From the NCBI GenBank assembly GCA_045563055.1, contig JBJKUR010000012.1, positions 1 to 64,000 on the forward strand: a stretch of DNA of 64,000 bases, in the 5' to 3' direction. Source of the DNA: Methylaequor sp045563055 (GTDB lineage Bacteria > Pseudomonadota > Alphaproteobacteria > Methylaequorales > Methylaequoraceae). Made by a program: the position numbers and the translations under genes. The notes beneath the pieces were generated by a model that saw only the letters and a program-made list of their open reading frames with translations, did no database searches and was not told where the DNA came from. Within the stretch, counting starts at the first letter, position 1. Each line of letters starts with the position of its first letter. Shown here piece after piece: positions 9,713 to 19,248 of this stretch.

Positions 9713-10645
9713 TTAATTGGAACAAATCAATTCCCAGCTATCTGGGGAATCAAAAATTTTCTTTATCAATTGATAGTTGAGACTATGTCCAGTGTGCGAT
9801 GAATAAAAGGAACCAAGTATTCTATAACCCGATAAAGAAATATCTCCTATAAAATCAAGAAGTTTATGACGAACAAATTCGTCACTGAATCTTATTCCAT
9901 CTTCATTAAGAACTTTATCTTCGTCAAGAACAACGGCGTTATCTAAACTTCCACCAAGCGCAAGACCATTTTTTCTTAATTCTTCAACATCTTTTAAAAA
10001 TCCAAATGTCCTTGCTGGAGATACCTGCGTTTCATAGATATTTGGTTCTAATATTAATGATATAGATTGTTTTCCAATGGCTGGATGATCATAGCAAACT
10101 TCAGTTGTAATCAATGTGTTGTCGAACGGAGAAACACGTGCAATTTTATTGCCTTCTCTAACCTCAATATTTTTCTTAATTCTAATAAACTTCTTGTAGG
10201 AATCCTGGTCGTCAAATCCGGTTTCTTTAAGAGCATTCACAAAGAACCTGGAGGAACCGTCATAGACAGGAATTTCATTCGAGTTTATGTCAATGTATAC
10301 ATTATCTACTTCATAAGCATATAATGCGGAAAGAATATGCTCTACAGTTGATACGCTATTGTTCTTAGAGTCAGATAATAAAGTGCAAAGGTTAGTTGAT
10401 TTAACATTCTTGTAACTTGCCTCTATAAGAGATAAGCCATTATGAATTTTTTTTCTAAATACAACGCCAGTTTCAGCTGGAGCTGGAGATAACTTCATTT
10501 CAACATTATTCCCAGTATGAAGTCCAATGCCTTGGAATTCTATGGAATTTTTTAATGTTTTTTGCTTTTTGGCACTTAAAAACTTAGGTAAGCCATCATT
10601 TACAAATGGATGAGCGAGCTGATTATTTTTTATATTTAATAACAC
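9713..10645 (-). CDS. lpxC: UDP-3-O-acyl-N-acetylglucosamine deacetylase
   Basis: Catalyses the committed, zinc-dependent deacetylation step of lipid A synthesis, so the cell should make lipopolysaccharide. Family motifs are clear: QGIGLHTG near 38-45, the zinc His in STVEHILSALYAYEVDN (H103), the zinc ligands in HKLLDFIGD (H260, D264), and the catalytic His in HTGHSLN (H287). The 310-aa length is normal, with about 30 extra N-terminal residues ahead of the usual KTLKN. The start is a GTG at 10645, and no closer start codon exists before the conserved core. It lies 61 bases downstream of ftsA. In the usual cluster order ftsZ would sit between them, but it is missing from this position. Confidence 0.95.
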   Translation of the reverse strand: MLLNIKNNQLAHPFVNDGLPKFLSAKKQKTLKNSIEFQGIGLHTGNNVEMKLSPAPAETGVVFRKKIHNGLSLIEASYKNVKSTNLCTLLSDSKNNSVSTVEHILSALYAYEVDNVYIDINSNEIPVYDGSSRFFVNALKETGFDDQDSYKKFIRIKKNIEVREGNKIARVSPFDNTLITTEVCYDHPAIGKQSISLILEPNIYETQVSPARTFGFLKDVEELRKNGLALGGSLDNAVVLDEDKVLNEDGIRFSDEFVRHKLLDFIGDISLSGYRILGSFYSSHTGHSLNYQLIKKIFDSPDSWELICSN

Positions 10646-10706
10646 AAATTTATGTTACAAAATTTAGAAATTTACACCAATCACAAAAAGTTACACATTG
10701 TTTCAT

Positions 10707-11930
10707 TCAAGCATAACTTTCCTCAATCCAGTTTTCTAGTTTGTCAAAAGTATTAAAGAGATTATTCTTTGCTAGCTCATTTGTATATTTATATGACTTT
10801 TCGTCCTGTGATAACCTCATTAAACCAATAAGTGTACTAAACTCTGGTTTATTATAAAAAAAACTTTTTTTATCACTTATATTCCCTATTCTGATCTTTC
10901 TATTAAATATTCTTTCTGATAAATTTGAAATTCCAAAGACTTTACTTGCACCCCCTGTGATTACAATTGATTTGATACTCACTCTTGCGTATATATCGTC
11001 AAAAATATAATCTCTTATTATTTCAAGAATTTCTTCGTATCTAGGTCTCATGATTCCATAAAGTAGATTTTTACTAATTACTTTTCTTTTTATTTGGTTC
11101 GAGTTGATTGTAAATTTTTCATCAAAGGGTGGAGCAAGTGTGCCATGAACTAATTTCGTGTGTTCTGCAAATTCTAAAGAAACATCAAGCCCTTTTGCTA
11201 TATCATTGGTCACATGGAAACCACCAATTGGAAGGACGTTACAATAAACAATATTATCATTAATAAAGACTGTAAGTTTTGAAGTTGAATGACCAATATC
11301 AATGCAAGCCACTCCATTTTTTTTCTCAATTTTTGATATATTGGCTACAGAAGACGCTATACCTGTGTCAAAGAAGCTTTTTATATTGATTCTATGCCCT
11401 TTAAAGCATCTGTCTAATTGATTTAGATATTTTTGATTTACCATAATATTAAAAGATGACATTCCAAACTTTTTACACTTTTCCCCTACTGGATCAGAAA
11501 CGACTCTATTTTCATCTATTCTGAAGTTTAAGGGATACGAATGAATTAATTGTTTACCCTTTACCTTGGAATCAAGAATTGATTTTTTAAAAATTCTCCT
11601 AATATCTTTCTTTGTCAAACTGAACTTATTTGAATCTAGAGAGCAATAATTTTTTTTTGTTATTAACTTGGTGTCGGTTATATTACAAAAAAAATTTATA
11701 TTTTTAATATTTAGTTTCCTTGGAATTGTGTTTCGCAGAGCTTTGGAGATTGTCTCTGATAATTTTGCATCATCTTTCACACTATTATTGTTGACACCTG
11801 TACTTTTTTGATAATCCATTCCTGCAATGATAGACTTTTTATTTTCCACTTGAAAGAGAAGACAAGCAATCTTGTCCATCCCAATGTCAAATACACAATA
11901 GTTTTTGTTTTTTGAAAGCAAATTTAACAT
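10707..11930 (-). CDS. ftsA: Cell-division protein FtsA (actin-like Z-ring anchor)
   Basis: An actin-family ATPase that tethers FtsZ to the inner membrane and recruits later division proteins. The 407 residues include the N-terminal phosphate loop CVFDIGMDKIACLL and a second nucleotide segment ACIDIGHSTSKLTVF near 211-225. SIVITGGASKVFGI lies near 323-336, and a C-terminal amphipathic helix (FDKLENWIEESYA) matches the membrane-targeting sequence. The start overlaps the end of ftsQ by seven bases. The usual downstream partner ftsZ is not here; lpxC follows instead and ftsZ lies about 15 kb away at the head of the cluster. Confidence 0.95.
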   Translation of the reverse strand: MLNLLSKNKNYCVFDIGMDKIACLLFQVENKKSIIAGMDYQKSTGVNNNSVKDDAKLSETISKALRNTIPRKLNIKNINFFCNITDTKLITKKNYCSLDSNKFSLTKKDIRRIFKKSILDSKVKGKQLIHSYPLNFRIDENRVVSDPVGEKCKKFGMSSFNIMVNQKYLNQLDRCFKGHRINIKSFFDTGIASSVANISKIEKKNGVACIDIGHSTSKLTVFINDNIVYCNVLPIGGFHVTNDIAKGLDVSLEFAEHTKLVHGTLAPPFDEKFTINSNQIKRKVISKNLLYGIMRPRYEEILEIIRDYIFDDIYARVSIKSIVITGGASKVFGISNLSERIFNRKIRIGNISDKKSFFYNKPEFSTLIGLMRLSQDEKSYKYTNELAKNNLFNTFDKLENWIEESYA

Positions 11931-12613
11931 TTATTCTTACTCATATATACTCTACCTAAAATTCTAAAGTCAAAAATATTATATTTTTGAAAAAGATCTG
12001 ACACAATTATATTCTCAAATATATCCATCATTTTATCAAGTTTTTTTATGGGAAGATAAAAACATTTTGATTTTGAAATATGTAATTTCCAACCCAGGTC
12101 CTGATTAAATGTTATTTTTTGAATTTTTAATTTTTTTAAGATATTTACATCTAAATAATCTTTTAACGCAAATATGTATTTATCAGCATTTTCACCGTAA
12201 AGATCAACAAGTTCCTTATCATCACGGTGATAATCATAATTTAACGTATTCCCTTCATCATCAACAAAAATATCCTTGTTACCTTTATGCCAAAGCATAA
12301 AAGGTTTTTTTTCATATATAATTATGGAAAGTTCTCCGTTAAGGTTAATCTCAAACTTATAACTCTTAATTTCCTGAATCTTGTCTAATTCTTTTTTTAG
12401 AGTATATGGATTAAATTTGTAGAAACTCTCACCTTCAAAAATAGACAATTTTGATATAAAGTATTTGTCACTAAAATATCTATTATTTAAAATTAAAATT
12501 TTATTTATTTTCTTTTGTTCTAACAAATTTAACGAATAGAAAGAATCGCTATAGAAATGAAACAATGAAATAGTAGAAATAAGAATCAAGACAAATATTA
12601 AACCATTTCGCAT
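11924..12613 (-). CDS. ftsQ: Cell-division protein FtsQ
   Basis: A bitopic inner-membrane protein that links cytoplasmic and periplasmic parts of the divisome. The 229-aa product has one N-terminal transmembrane helix at about 4-22 and then a periplasmic POTRA-like region, with NNRYFSDKYFISKLSIFEGE near 46-65, followed by the FtsQ domain containing PFMLWHKGNKDIFVDDEGN near 104-122. Sequence conservation in this family is low, so the call rests on topology, the recognisable 'DDEGN' strand and the position between ddl and ftsA. The gene overlaps ddl by 16 bases and ftsA by 7. The cytoplasmic N-terminus is unusually short. Confidence 0.9.
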   Translation of the reverse strand: MRNGLIFVLILISTISLFHFYSDSFYSLNLLEQKKINKILILNNRYFSDKYFISKLSIFEGESFYKFNPYTLKKELDKIQEIKSYKFEINLNGELSIIIYEKKPFMLWHKGNKDIFVDDEGNTLNYDYHRDDKELVDLYGENADKYIFALKDYLDVNILKKLKIQKITFNQDLGWKLHISKSKCFYLPIKKLDKMMDIFENIIVSDLFQKYNIFDFRILGRVYMSKNKC

Positions 12614-13497
12614 TTTGACTTAGCCAATATAATTTCACATAATTCCAAAAAATTTATTCCTTTATCATTTGCCATCTCAGGTAAAAGAGAGTTTTTTGTC
12701 AATCCAGGTTGAGTGTTAATTTCCAAGAGAAATACTTCCTCATGTTGCTGTGAATATCTAAAGTCTAACCTTGATATACAGTTGCAGTTTATACTTTTAT
12801 GCGCCAAGACCGAAATTTCTTTAATTCTTTTTTCTATTATTTCTGGCAGTTGTGGATTGATGATGTGCGAGGCAATTTTTACATATTTATTTTTATAATC
12901 GTAAATCTCTGTATCTGATATTATTTCCATAACACCACAAATTTGATCATCTAAAATTCCAACCGTAATTTCTCTTCCTTCAATATATTCTTCAATCATG
13001 AGATTTCCAAATTTATTATTGCTTTGTAATTTTGTTAATTGACTTTTATTTTCAATTTTTAAAATTCCATTGCTTGAGCCTCCACATACTGGTTTGGCAA
13101 TTAAAGGAAATTTTATGTTTTCGTTTAATTTTAAATTTTTCGGACATTTAATCCCTAAAGATTCATAAAATTTCTTAGAAATTAATTTATTCATTGCAAG
13201 TGATGAAGGTAAAACACCTGAATGAGTATAAGGTATTGAAAGATAATTAAGAATTGACTGAATCTGACCATCTTCTCCAAAAAACCCATGTAAGCAATTG
13301 AACACTTTATCGGGTTTATAATTTATTATTTCAGTTATAAACTTTTTGCAATCCGATTCTACATCTATAATTGTCGTGTTATATTTTTTCTTTAATGTTT
13401 CAAAAACTTGATTTGCAGTTAGGATGGAAATATCTTTTTCATCAGAAATGCCACCTCTAAGGATTAAAACTTTATCAGACTTTTTTAAATTCACCAA
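12598..13497 (-). CDS. ddl: D-alanine--D-alanine ligase
   Basis: ATP-grasp ligase making the D-Ala-D-Ala dipeptide for peptidoglycan precursors. The 299-aa protein shows the N-terminal RGGISDEKDISI segment, NCLHGFFGEDGQIQSIL near 84-100, and the ATP-grasp loop KPVCGGSSNGI near 136-146. EYIEGREITVGIL follows near 171-183, and the C-terminal LEINTQPGLTKNSLLP carries the metal-binding Glu and Asn. The length is typical of DdlB. It overlaps murB upstream by 23 bases and ftsQ downstream by 16, an extreme example of the compression in this cluster. Confidence 0.95.
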   Translation of the reverse strand: MVNLKKSDKVLILRGGISDEKDISILTANQVFETLKKKYNTTIIDVESDCKKFITEIINYKPDKVFNCLHGFFGEDGQIQSILNYLSIPYTHSGVLPSSLAMNKLISKKFYESLGIKCPKNLKLNENIKFPLIAKPVCGGSSNGILKIENKSQLTKLQSNNKFGNLMIEEYIEGREITVGILDDQICGVMEIISDTEIYDYKNKYVKIASHIINPQLPEIIEKRIKEISVLAHKSINCNCISRLDFRYSQQHEEVFLLEINTQPGLTKNSLLPEMANDKGINFLELCEIILAKSKCEMV

Positions 13498-14374
13498 TTC
13501 TTATAAGCTCCCATTTTAGATTTATATTAAATTTAATTTTAATATTTTTTCTTATTTCCTCGCCAAGTAATTCTATATCCATAGAAGAAGCAGAATCATT
13601 ATTTATTAAAAAGTTTGAGTGGACTTTTGATACTTCAGCACCACCAATTCTTTTTCCTCTATAATTTATTGCATCTATAAGTTTCCAAGCTTTTTTATTT
13701 GGTGGATTTATAAAAGTACTTCCACCTGTCCGTGATGAAACTGGTTGAGTTTCTTTTCTTTTGCTAGAGATCTCATCAATTTTCTTTTTAATCTTTATTT
13801 TTTTTGATTTTTTATATGAAAACTTAGCATTTAGTATTATTTGATTGTTATTAAATGAACTCTGTCTGTAATTAAATTTAATTGCCTCTTTGCTTAAAGT
13901 AACAATGTTTAGGTCGTCATCTAATACTTTGCATTCAATCAAGTTATCCGAAATTTTACTTCCATAACAACCTGCATTCATTTTTAAATTCCCTCCAATA
14001 GTTCCAGGTATTCCAGACAAAAATTCAAAACCACAAATTTCCTCTTGTAAACAAAATTTTGAAAACTCTGAATCTTTGACTCCTGATCCAACACTAACAG
14101 TAAAGTTTTGCTTATCTAATTCAATTTTTCTAAAATCCTTACCTAATTTGATTCCAATTCCTTTAAACCCCCCATCTCTGACCAAAATATTTGATCCACT
14201 TCCAATTACAAGTATTGGGATAAGTCTTTTTGTAATTCTAAGGATCATTTTTAGATGATTTATAGAATCAGCAAGAAAAAATAAAGTGCAGTTACCTCCA
14301 GTTCCAAACCACGTTTTTTTACCTAGATTATAGTTAAATTTAATCGATTTTATTTTTTTTATGTTTCCAATCAT
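13475..14374 (-). CDS. murB: UDP-N-acetylenolpyruvoylglucosamine reductase
   Basis: An FAD enzyme that reduces the enolpyruvyl group to give UDP-N-acetylmuramic acid. The 299 residues show the type II (short) MurB pattern: KKTWFGTGGNCTLFF near 19-33, the FAD-binding GSGSNILVRDGGF near 58-70, SGIPGTIGGNLKMNAGCYG near 119-137, and the catalytic-loop segment RTGGSTFINP near 215-224. The ATG overlaps the murC stop by four bases. MurB inside the dcw cluster next to murC and ddl is characteristic of alphaproteobacteria and supports the taxonomic inference. Confidence 0.95.
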   Translation of the reverse strand: MIGNIKKIKSIKFNYNLGKKTWFGTGGNCTLFFLADSINHLKMILRITKRLIPILVIGSGSNILVRDGGFKGIGIKLGKDFRKIELDKQNFTVSVGSGVKDSEFSKFCLQEEICGFEFLSGIPGTIGGNLKMNAGCYGSKISDNLIECKVLDDDLNIVTLSKEAIKFNYRQSSFNNNQIILNAKFSYKKSKKIKIKKKIDEISSKRKETQPVSSRTGGSTFINPPNKKAWKLIDAINYRGKRIGGAEVSKVHSNFLINNDSASSMDIELLGEEIRKNIKIKFNINLKWELIRIGEFKKV

Positions 14375-15765
14375 TTTGCAAAATATTTTGAAAATTCTGA
14401 AGCAATTTTTGAACTCTGCCCAGCTCCTAAAAAAATAATATTATCTTCATATTCAATCATTTCAGTTAACATTTCAAAAAAAGAGATATTATTTTTAACT
14501 GGATAAATGACTTTATTTTTATATTTCTTTTTTAAGAGACAAGAAAAGAATTTGTAATCATATTTTAAATCAATTTTTTCTCCTGCTGTATAAATAGGTA
14601 GAATAAAAATCACATCTGCTTTAGCAAAACATTTAATAAATTCTTTCTCTAGTCCTTTTAATCTACTTATACGATGTGGTTCAAAAATTGTAATTAGTTT
14701 TCTTCTTGTAATTGACTTAAGTGAATTTAATGTTACATCAATTTCATTTGGGTGATGTGCATAATCATCAATGATCATATTTTTCTGATCATTAAATATT
14801 ATAGAAAATCTTCTTTTAACTCCCTTAAAAACTTTTAGTGCAGAAAGTATTTTAGTATTTGAAATACTAAGCCCTCGAGCTATGGCGTAAGCACACAATG
14901 TATTGAGAATGTTATGAGATCCAATGAGAGGTATCAAAACATTTTTAAGTGTCTTCTTTTTTTCAAAGTTACTAACAATTTCAAATTTTGAATAAAAACT
15001 TTTGGATTTCTTTATAATTGTTAAATTTTGAGCATAATAATTTGACTTTTTAGAAAATCCATAAGTATAAATTTGTTTTTTCTTTATCTTAGCTTTTATA
15101 TCTCTGACATTTTTATCATCAATATTTATGACTAAAAATCCGTAGAATGGGATCTTATTCGCATATTCAATAAATGATCTTTTAATCTCATTTATATCGC
15201 TGTAGAAATCTAGATGCTCTAGGTCAATATTATTAATAGCACCAATTGTTGATGGTAACTTCATAAATGTTCCATCTGATTCATCAGCTTCAGCAACAAT
15301 CCATTTGCCTTTTCCTAATTTAGCATTTGCATTTAGGCTATTAATAATACCACCGTTAATTATTGTTGGATCAAATCCTGCTGATTCCAGAATTGTTGAA
15401 ACTAAAGAAGTAGTTGTTGTTTTACCGTGAGAACCAGCAACGGTAATCGAAGACTTTAGTCTCATAACTTCAGCCAACATCATGGCCCTTGAGTATAGAC
15501 GAATTTTTTTTTTACGAGCTGAGACTATTTCAACATTAGATTTGTCAATTGCTGAAGAAAACACAACAATATTTGCTTCATTTATATTTTTGGCTTTATG
15601 ACCTTTAAAAATTTTTATGCCTTTTTTCTCAAGCTGTTTTGTTATTTGGTTTTGATTGATGTCACTTCCTGATATTTGGAAACCTTGTTTATTTAGAATA
15701 TCTGCTATCGCACTCATTCCAATACCACCAATACCAATAAAATGAATGTTCTGCTTCTTAATCAT
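14371..15765 (-). CDS. murC: UDP-N-acetylmuramate--L-alanine ligase
   Basis: ATP-dependent ligase adding L-Ala to UDP-MurNAc, the first amino-acid step of the peptidoglycan stem peptide. The 464-aa protein has the N-terminal UDP-binding HFIGIGGIGMSAIADIL near 8-24, the Mur-ligase P-loop GSHGKTTTTS near 111-120, EADESDGTF near 178-186, and the C-terminal IDDYAHHPNEI near 331-341. All three Mur-ligase domains are present. It overlaps murG upstream by eight bases and murB downstream by four, inside the dcw cluster. Confidence 0.96.
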   Translation of the reverse strand: MIKKQNIHFIGIGGIGMSAIADILNKQGFQISGSDINQNQITKQLEKKGIKIFKGHKAKNINEANIVVFSSAIDKSNVEIVSARKKKIRLYSRAMMLAEVMRLKSSITVAGSHGKTTTTSLVSTILESAGFDPTIINGGIINSLNANAKLGKGKWIVAEADESDGTFMKLPSTIGAINNIDLEHLDFYSDINEIKRSFIEYANKIPFYGFLVINIDDKNVRDIKAKIKKKQIYTYGFSKKSNYYAQNLTIIKKSKSFYSKFEIVSNFEKKKTLKNVLIPLIGSHNILNTLCAYAIARGLSISNTKILSALKVFKGVKRRFSIIFNDQKNMIIDDYAHHPNEIDVTLNSLKSITRRKLITIFEPHRISRLKGLEKEFIKCFAKADVIFILPIYTAGEKIDLKYDYKFFSCLLKKKYKNKVIYPVKNNISFFEMLTEMIEYEDNIIFLGAGQSSKIASEFSKYFAK

Positions 15766-16786
15766 TCTTCAATGAATTCCCAATAAGATCATAAAAACTA
15801 AGATCATATTTTTTTTCTATCATTTTGTTAGACTTTTTAGTATTTGAAATTTTTTTCTCTATTATTTTTGAAATATTTATTATATTTAGATTATTCTCAT
15901 CAGCAATTATGCATTGATTGTTTTTCCTAAATTCCAACGCATTTAAATATTGGTGATTGTCCATTGCACTTGGAAGCGGAAAAAGTACAGAGAATATCCT
16001 AAAAATTTCAATTTCTGCCAAAGTAGAGGAGCCACATCTAGATATGATGATATCAGATTTGTTATATTCATTATAAATGTCATTAAAAAAATATTTGACT
16101 TCAAATCTAATGTTCATTTTTTTATATGTATTTTCAATATTTCTTTTTTCATTTTTTCTTACCTGCTGAATAATATAAAGATTTTTTTTTAGTTTATCAT
16201 TTAATCCTCTAATAATTTTTGGAATTATGGTCGAAAAAACTTTTGCTCCTTGGCTCCCTCCAACAATTAAAATTGTCTTATATTTTTTTCTTATTTTTTT
16301 TTTTTCATTTCTTCGTATTGGAATTCCTGTGTACACAGAATTACTAGTTTTAAATTTTGTATTTTTATATGTAAGCGCAACTCTTTTAGCAAATTTAGAC
16401 AAGAATCTATTAGCTTTACCCATTATGGCGTTTTGTTCGTGTAAGACAATTTTAATATTCAAGATTTTAGCAATGAGAAGTGTGGGAACTGTTGTATATC
16501 CTCCAAAACCAACTACTAAACTAGGTTTATGTTTAACCAAAATAATAAATGACTGAATACAGGCAAAAATTATTTTTAGGATACTGATAGGAAGATAAAG
16601 GGTTAAATTTAAATTAGATGAAACAATCCTATTATATTTTAAATTATTTTTTAGAGCTAAAGTTTCTGTCCTAAAATCAAGTATAAAGTGATAATCAAAG
16701 TTTTTATTATATTTAGACAAAGCTATAGCAGGAAATAAATGCCCTCCAGTACCTCCAGCCACCAAAAATATTTTTTTTTTATTCAT
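15758..16786 (-). CDS. murG: Lipid II synthase, UDP-GlcNAc transferase MurG
   Basis: Peripheral inner-membrane glycosyltransferase that converts lipid I to lipid II by adding GlcNAc. The 342-aa protein has the diagnostic N-terminal loop VAGGTGGHLFPAIALS at 9-24, LVVGFGGYTTVPTLL, HEQNAIMGKANR near 116-127, and the C-domain SQGAKVFS and SRCGSSTLAEIEIF segments that bind the nucleotide sugar. Asn/Lys-rich composition follows the base bias of the genome. It overlaps ftsW and murC by eight bases each, so expression with them is almost certain. Confidence 0.95.
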   Translation of the reverse strand: MNKKKIFLVAGGTGGHLFPAIALSKYNKNFDYHFILDFRTETLALKNNLKYNRIVSSNLNLTLYLPISILKIIFACIQSFIILVKHKPSLVVGFGGYTTVPTLLIAKILNIKIVLHEQNAIMGKANRFLSKFAKRVALTYKNTKFKTSNSVYTGIPIRRNEKKKIRKKYKTILIVGGSQGAKVFSTIIPKIIRGLNDKLKKNLYIIQQVRKNEKRNIENTYKKMNIRFEVKYFFNDIYNEYNKSDIIISRCGSSTLAEIEIFRIFSVLFPLPSAMDNHQYLNALEFRKNNQCIIADENNLNIINISKIIEKKISNTKKSNKMIEKKYDLSFYDLIGNSLKND

Positions 16787-17879
16787 TATGTTTATTTCTT
16801 ATTAGTAGTAAAAGAAATCCAATCATTAAAGAACTCGAAATTAATGATGAACCTCCGTATGATATAAATGGCAGTGTCATTCCTTTCGTAGGAATAATAT
16901 TTAGGGTTGAGGATAGATTTATGATTACTTGAAAAATCAATAGGTTTGCAATGCCTGTAATTGATATTATCACGAAGAGATTATTTGATTTTTGTGAAAC
17001 TATGTGTGCTCTGGTATACAGTATTAGATACATAGATATTATTAGCAAAGCAAAAATTCCTCCAAGTTCCTCTCCGATTAATGCAAAAATAAAGTCAGAT
17101 TGGACGTCGGGAAGATTTCTTGAAATAGATGCTTCTCCAATTCCTTTGCCAAATAATCCTCCACTCTCAAATGACTTAAGAGATTTTGTTATCTGGTAAT
17201 TATCACCAATATCTGAATAGATAAAGTTCATAATTCTAAATCTCACATGTTCAAGACTAAAAAAGCAAATGGTGAAGACGACAACAAAAGAGCCAAGAAT
17301 TGGTATGATAATATTTTTTTTTATGTTCGATGTTAAAATTTGCACAAGCCAAGCACCAAATATTAATAAAAACATACCAAAGTCTGGCTGTAAAATTAAT
17401 AGTAAGGAAACGATTAAAAGGCAGACAATATTTATAAAAATAGAGTTATCATGTTTTATTTTATATCTTCCAAGAAATACAGCGCTAACTATAACAAATG
17501 ATGGTTTTAATAACTCGGATGGTTGAAAGGAAAAGTTTAGGACTTTAATCCATCTATTAGCACCTTTTGTTTCCGGGAAAAAAAAAATTGCAATAAAAGA
17601 CAAAATAACTGCTCCAAAAAAGATGATAAAAGAAATAATAACTAGATTTTTTATGGAAAGATTTGATGTCAGAAAGATTATAAAAAGTCCAAAAAGGCAA
17701 AATATTAAATGCTTCTTTAAAATCATATCAGATGGCAAATAAATCTTATTGGCAACATGTTGCGAAATACTAGAAATTGCAATTATTCCAAAGAGAAAAA
17801 GAAAAATAGTTGGAAGAAGAATGAATTTATCTGTCTTTTGCCACCAAGTTATCTTTAAGCCCTGTTTTTTTGTATCCAT
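16779..17879 (-). CDS. ftsW: SEDS-family septal peptidoglycan polymerase FtsW
   Basis: A polytopic membrane glycosyltransferase that polymerises lipid II at the septum together with FtsI. The 366-aa product shows about ten hydrophobic helices. Family signatures include GANRWIKVLNFSFQPSELLKP near 110-130, LLILQPDFGMFLL near 160-172, and the C-terminal TKGMTLPFISYGGSSLISSS near 332-351. Its position between murD and murG distinguishes it from RodA, which would be expected with mreBCD-mrdA. It starts four bases after the murD stop and overlaps murG by eight. Confidence 0.95.
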   Translation of the reverse strand: MDTKKQGLKITWWQKTDKFILLPTIFLFLFGIIAISSISQHVANKIYLPSDMILKKHLIFCLFGLFIIFLTSNLSIKNLVIISFIIFFGAVILSFIAIFFFPETKGANRWIKVLNFSFQPSELLKPSFVIVSAVFLGRYKIKHDNSIFINIVCLLIVSLLLILQPDFGMFLLIFGAWLVQILTSNIKKNIIIPILGSFVVVFTICFFSLEHVRFRIMNFIYSDIGDNYQITKSLKSFESGGLFGKGIGEASISRNLPDVQSDFIFALIGEELGGIFALLIISMYLILYTRAHIVSQKSNNLFVIISITGIANLLIFQVIINLSSTLNIIPTKGMTLPFISYGGSSLISSSLMIGFLLLLIRNKHNE

Positions 17880-17883
17880 AATC

Positions 17884-19248
17884 CTAAATTTTTTCTTTGA
17901 CTAAATCTTTAAATTTTTCACCCCTTGCTTCAAAGTTCTTGAATTGATCAAATGATGAACAAGCTGGCGATAAGAGAATATTTACGTCTTTATTGTAAAT
18001 TTCGGCATCTTTGAAACATTTTTCAAATGCTTCATCTAAAGATTCAAAGTTAAAACATTTTATTTTCTTCTCTAAAACCCTTTTGATTTCTTTACCTGAT
18101 TCACCAAAACTATAGGCTCTTATTACATTTTTTAAGTTTTTCTCTATTCCTGAAATCCCGCCTATCTTATTTCTACCACCTAAAATCCAAAAAATATTTT
18201 TCAAAGTTTCAATTGCTACAATTGCAGAGTTGAGATTTGTTGATTTACTATCATTATAAAATTGTATTTTATTTTTCTTCCCAATAAACTCCATCCTATG
18301 GTCTAAATTAGATAGATTCATCAAAGACTCTAAAAAAACAGATTTTTCTTGATTGAGAATATAGCCGACAGTGTAAGCTGCTAGAAGATTTTGATAATTA
18401 TGTACTGCTAGCGTAAATTTAAGTTTATCTTTTGGTATTATAATAATGTCATTGGATAATTTATTCTCAATCTTCAATTCATTTAAATCATTATATAAAT
18501 TTATATCTGCATTTTTATTTCCCGACGTACTTATTAATATTAGTTTTGAATTATAATTTCGCTTAAAATCTGAGGCTACTTTTTCAGTATATTTATCATC
18601 AATACAAATAATTGCGTGACACATCTTGTCTTGATTGGTAAATATTCTGAGTTTTGAGTTAACATAATTTTTCATACTTCCATGCCAATCTATGTGGTCA
18701 TTCGATATATTCAATAGTACAGAAATGTTAAATTTAAGTTTATCAATTTTAGCTAATTGAAAGGACGAAGCTTCAACTACAAGAGTTGTTTTTTTATTGA
18801 TTTTTAAATCTGTGAAAGGCACACCAATATTTCCACATACTTTAGAAGAAATTACTTCTTTAAATGAAATAATGTTATTTATAAAAGAGACCGTTGTCGT
18901 TTTCCCGTTTGTTCCTGTGACACCTATTATGATGTTATTTAAGTCAAAAATTTTTATAAATTCGATATCGGTGACTATTTTAATACCCAATCTCTTTGCA
19001 ATTTTTATTACCTTATGAGGACTAATACTTTGATGATTTATACCTGGGCTTACTACTAAATGAGAAGCATTGGTAAGTTCATTTAATGTGATCTCTTTAA
19101 CGTTTAATTTATATTTTTTGGCTTTTCTTCTTTTTTCAAAATCATCATCCCAGCATTCAAATGGTATTTTTTTTTTTTTAAGATAAATAGCTAATGACAT
19201 CCCAGAAAGACCTAAACCAAGTATATATATCTTCTCTTTGTCTATCAT
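17884..19248 (-). CDS. murD: UDP-N-acetylmuramoylalanine--D-glutamate ligase
   Basis: Adds D-Glu to UDP-MurNAc-L-Ala in the cytoplasm. The 454-aa protein begins with the nucleotide-binding YILGLGLSGMSLAIYL near 8-23. It has SPGINHQS near 68-75, the Mur-ligase P-loop GVTGTNGKTTTVSFI near 109-123, VVEASSFQL near 156-164, the ATP-site NISNDHIDWHGS near 180-191, and YNDSKSTN near 331-338. The ATG overlaps the end of mraY by four bases. Length and domain order are standard. Confidence 0.95.
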   Translation of the reverse strand: MIDKEKIYILGLGLSGMSLAIYLKKKKIPFECWDDDFEKRRKAKKYKLNVKEITLNELTNASHLVVSPGINHQSISPHKVIKIAKRLGIKIVTDIEFIKIFDLNNIIIGVTGTNGKTTTVSFINNIISFKEVISSKVCGNIGVPFTDLKINKKTTLVVEASSFQLAKIDKLKFNISVLLNISNDHIDWHGSMKNYVNSKLRIFTNQDKMCHAIICIDDKYTEKVASDFKRNYNSKLILISTSGNKNADINLYNDLNELKIENKLSNDIIIIPKDKLKFTLAVHNYQNLLAAYTVGYILNQEKSVFLESLMNLSNLDHRMEFIGKKNKIQFYNDSKSTNLNSAIVAIETLKNIFWILGGRNKIGGISGIEKNLKNVIRAYSFGESGKEIKRVLEKKIKCFNFESLDEAFEKCFKDAEIYNKDVNILLSPACSSFDQFKNFEARGEKFKDLVKEKI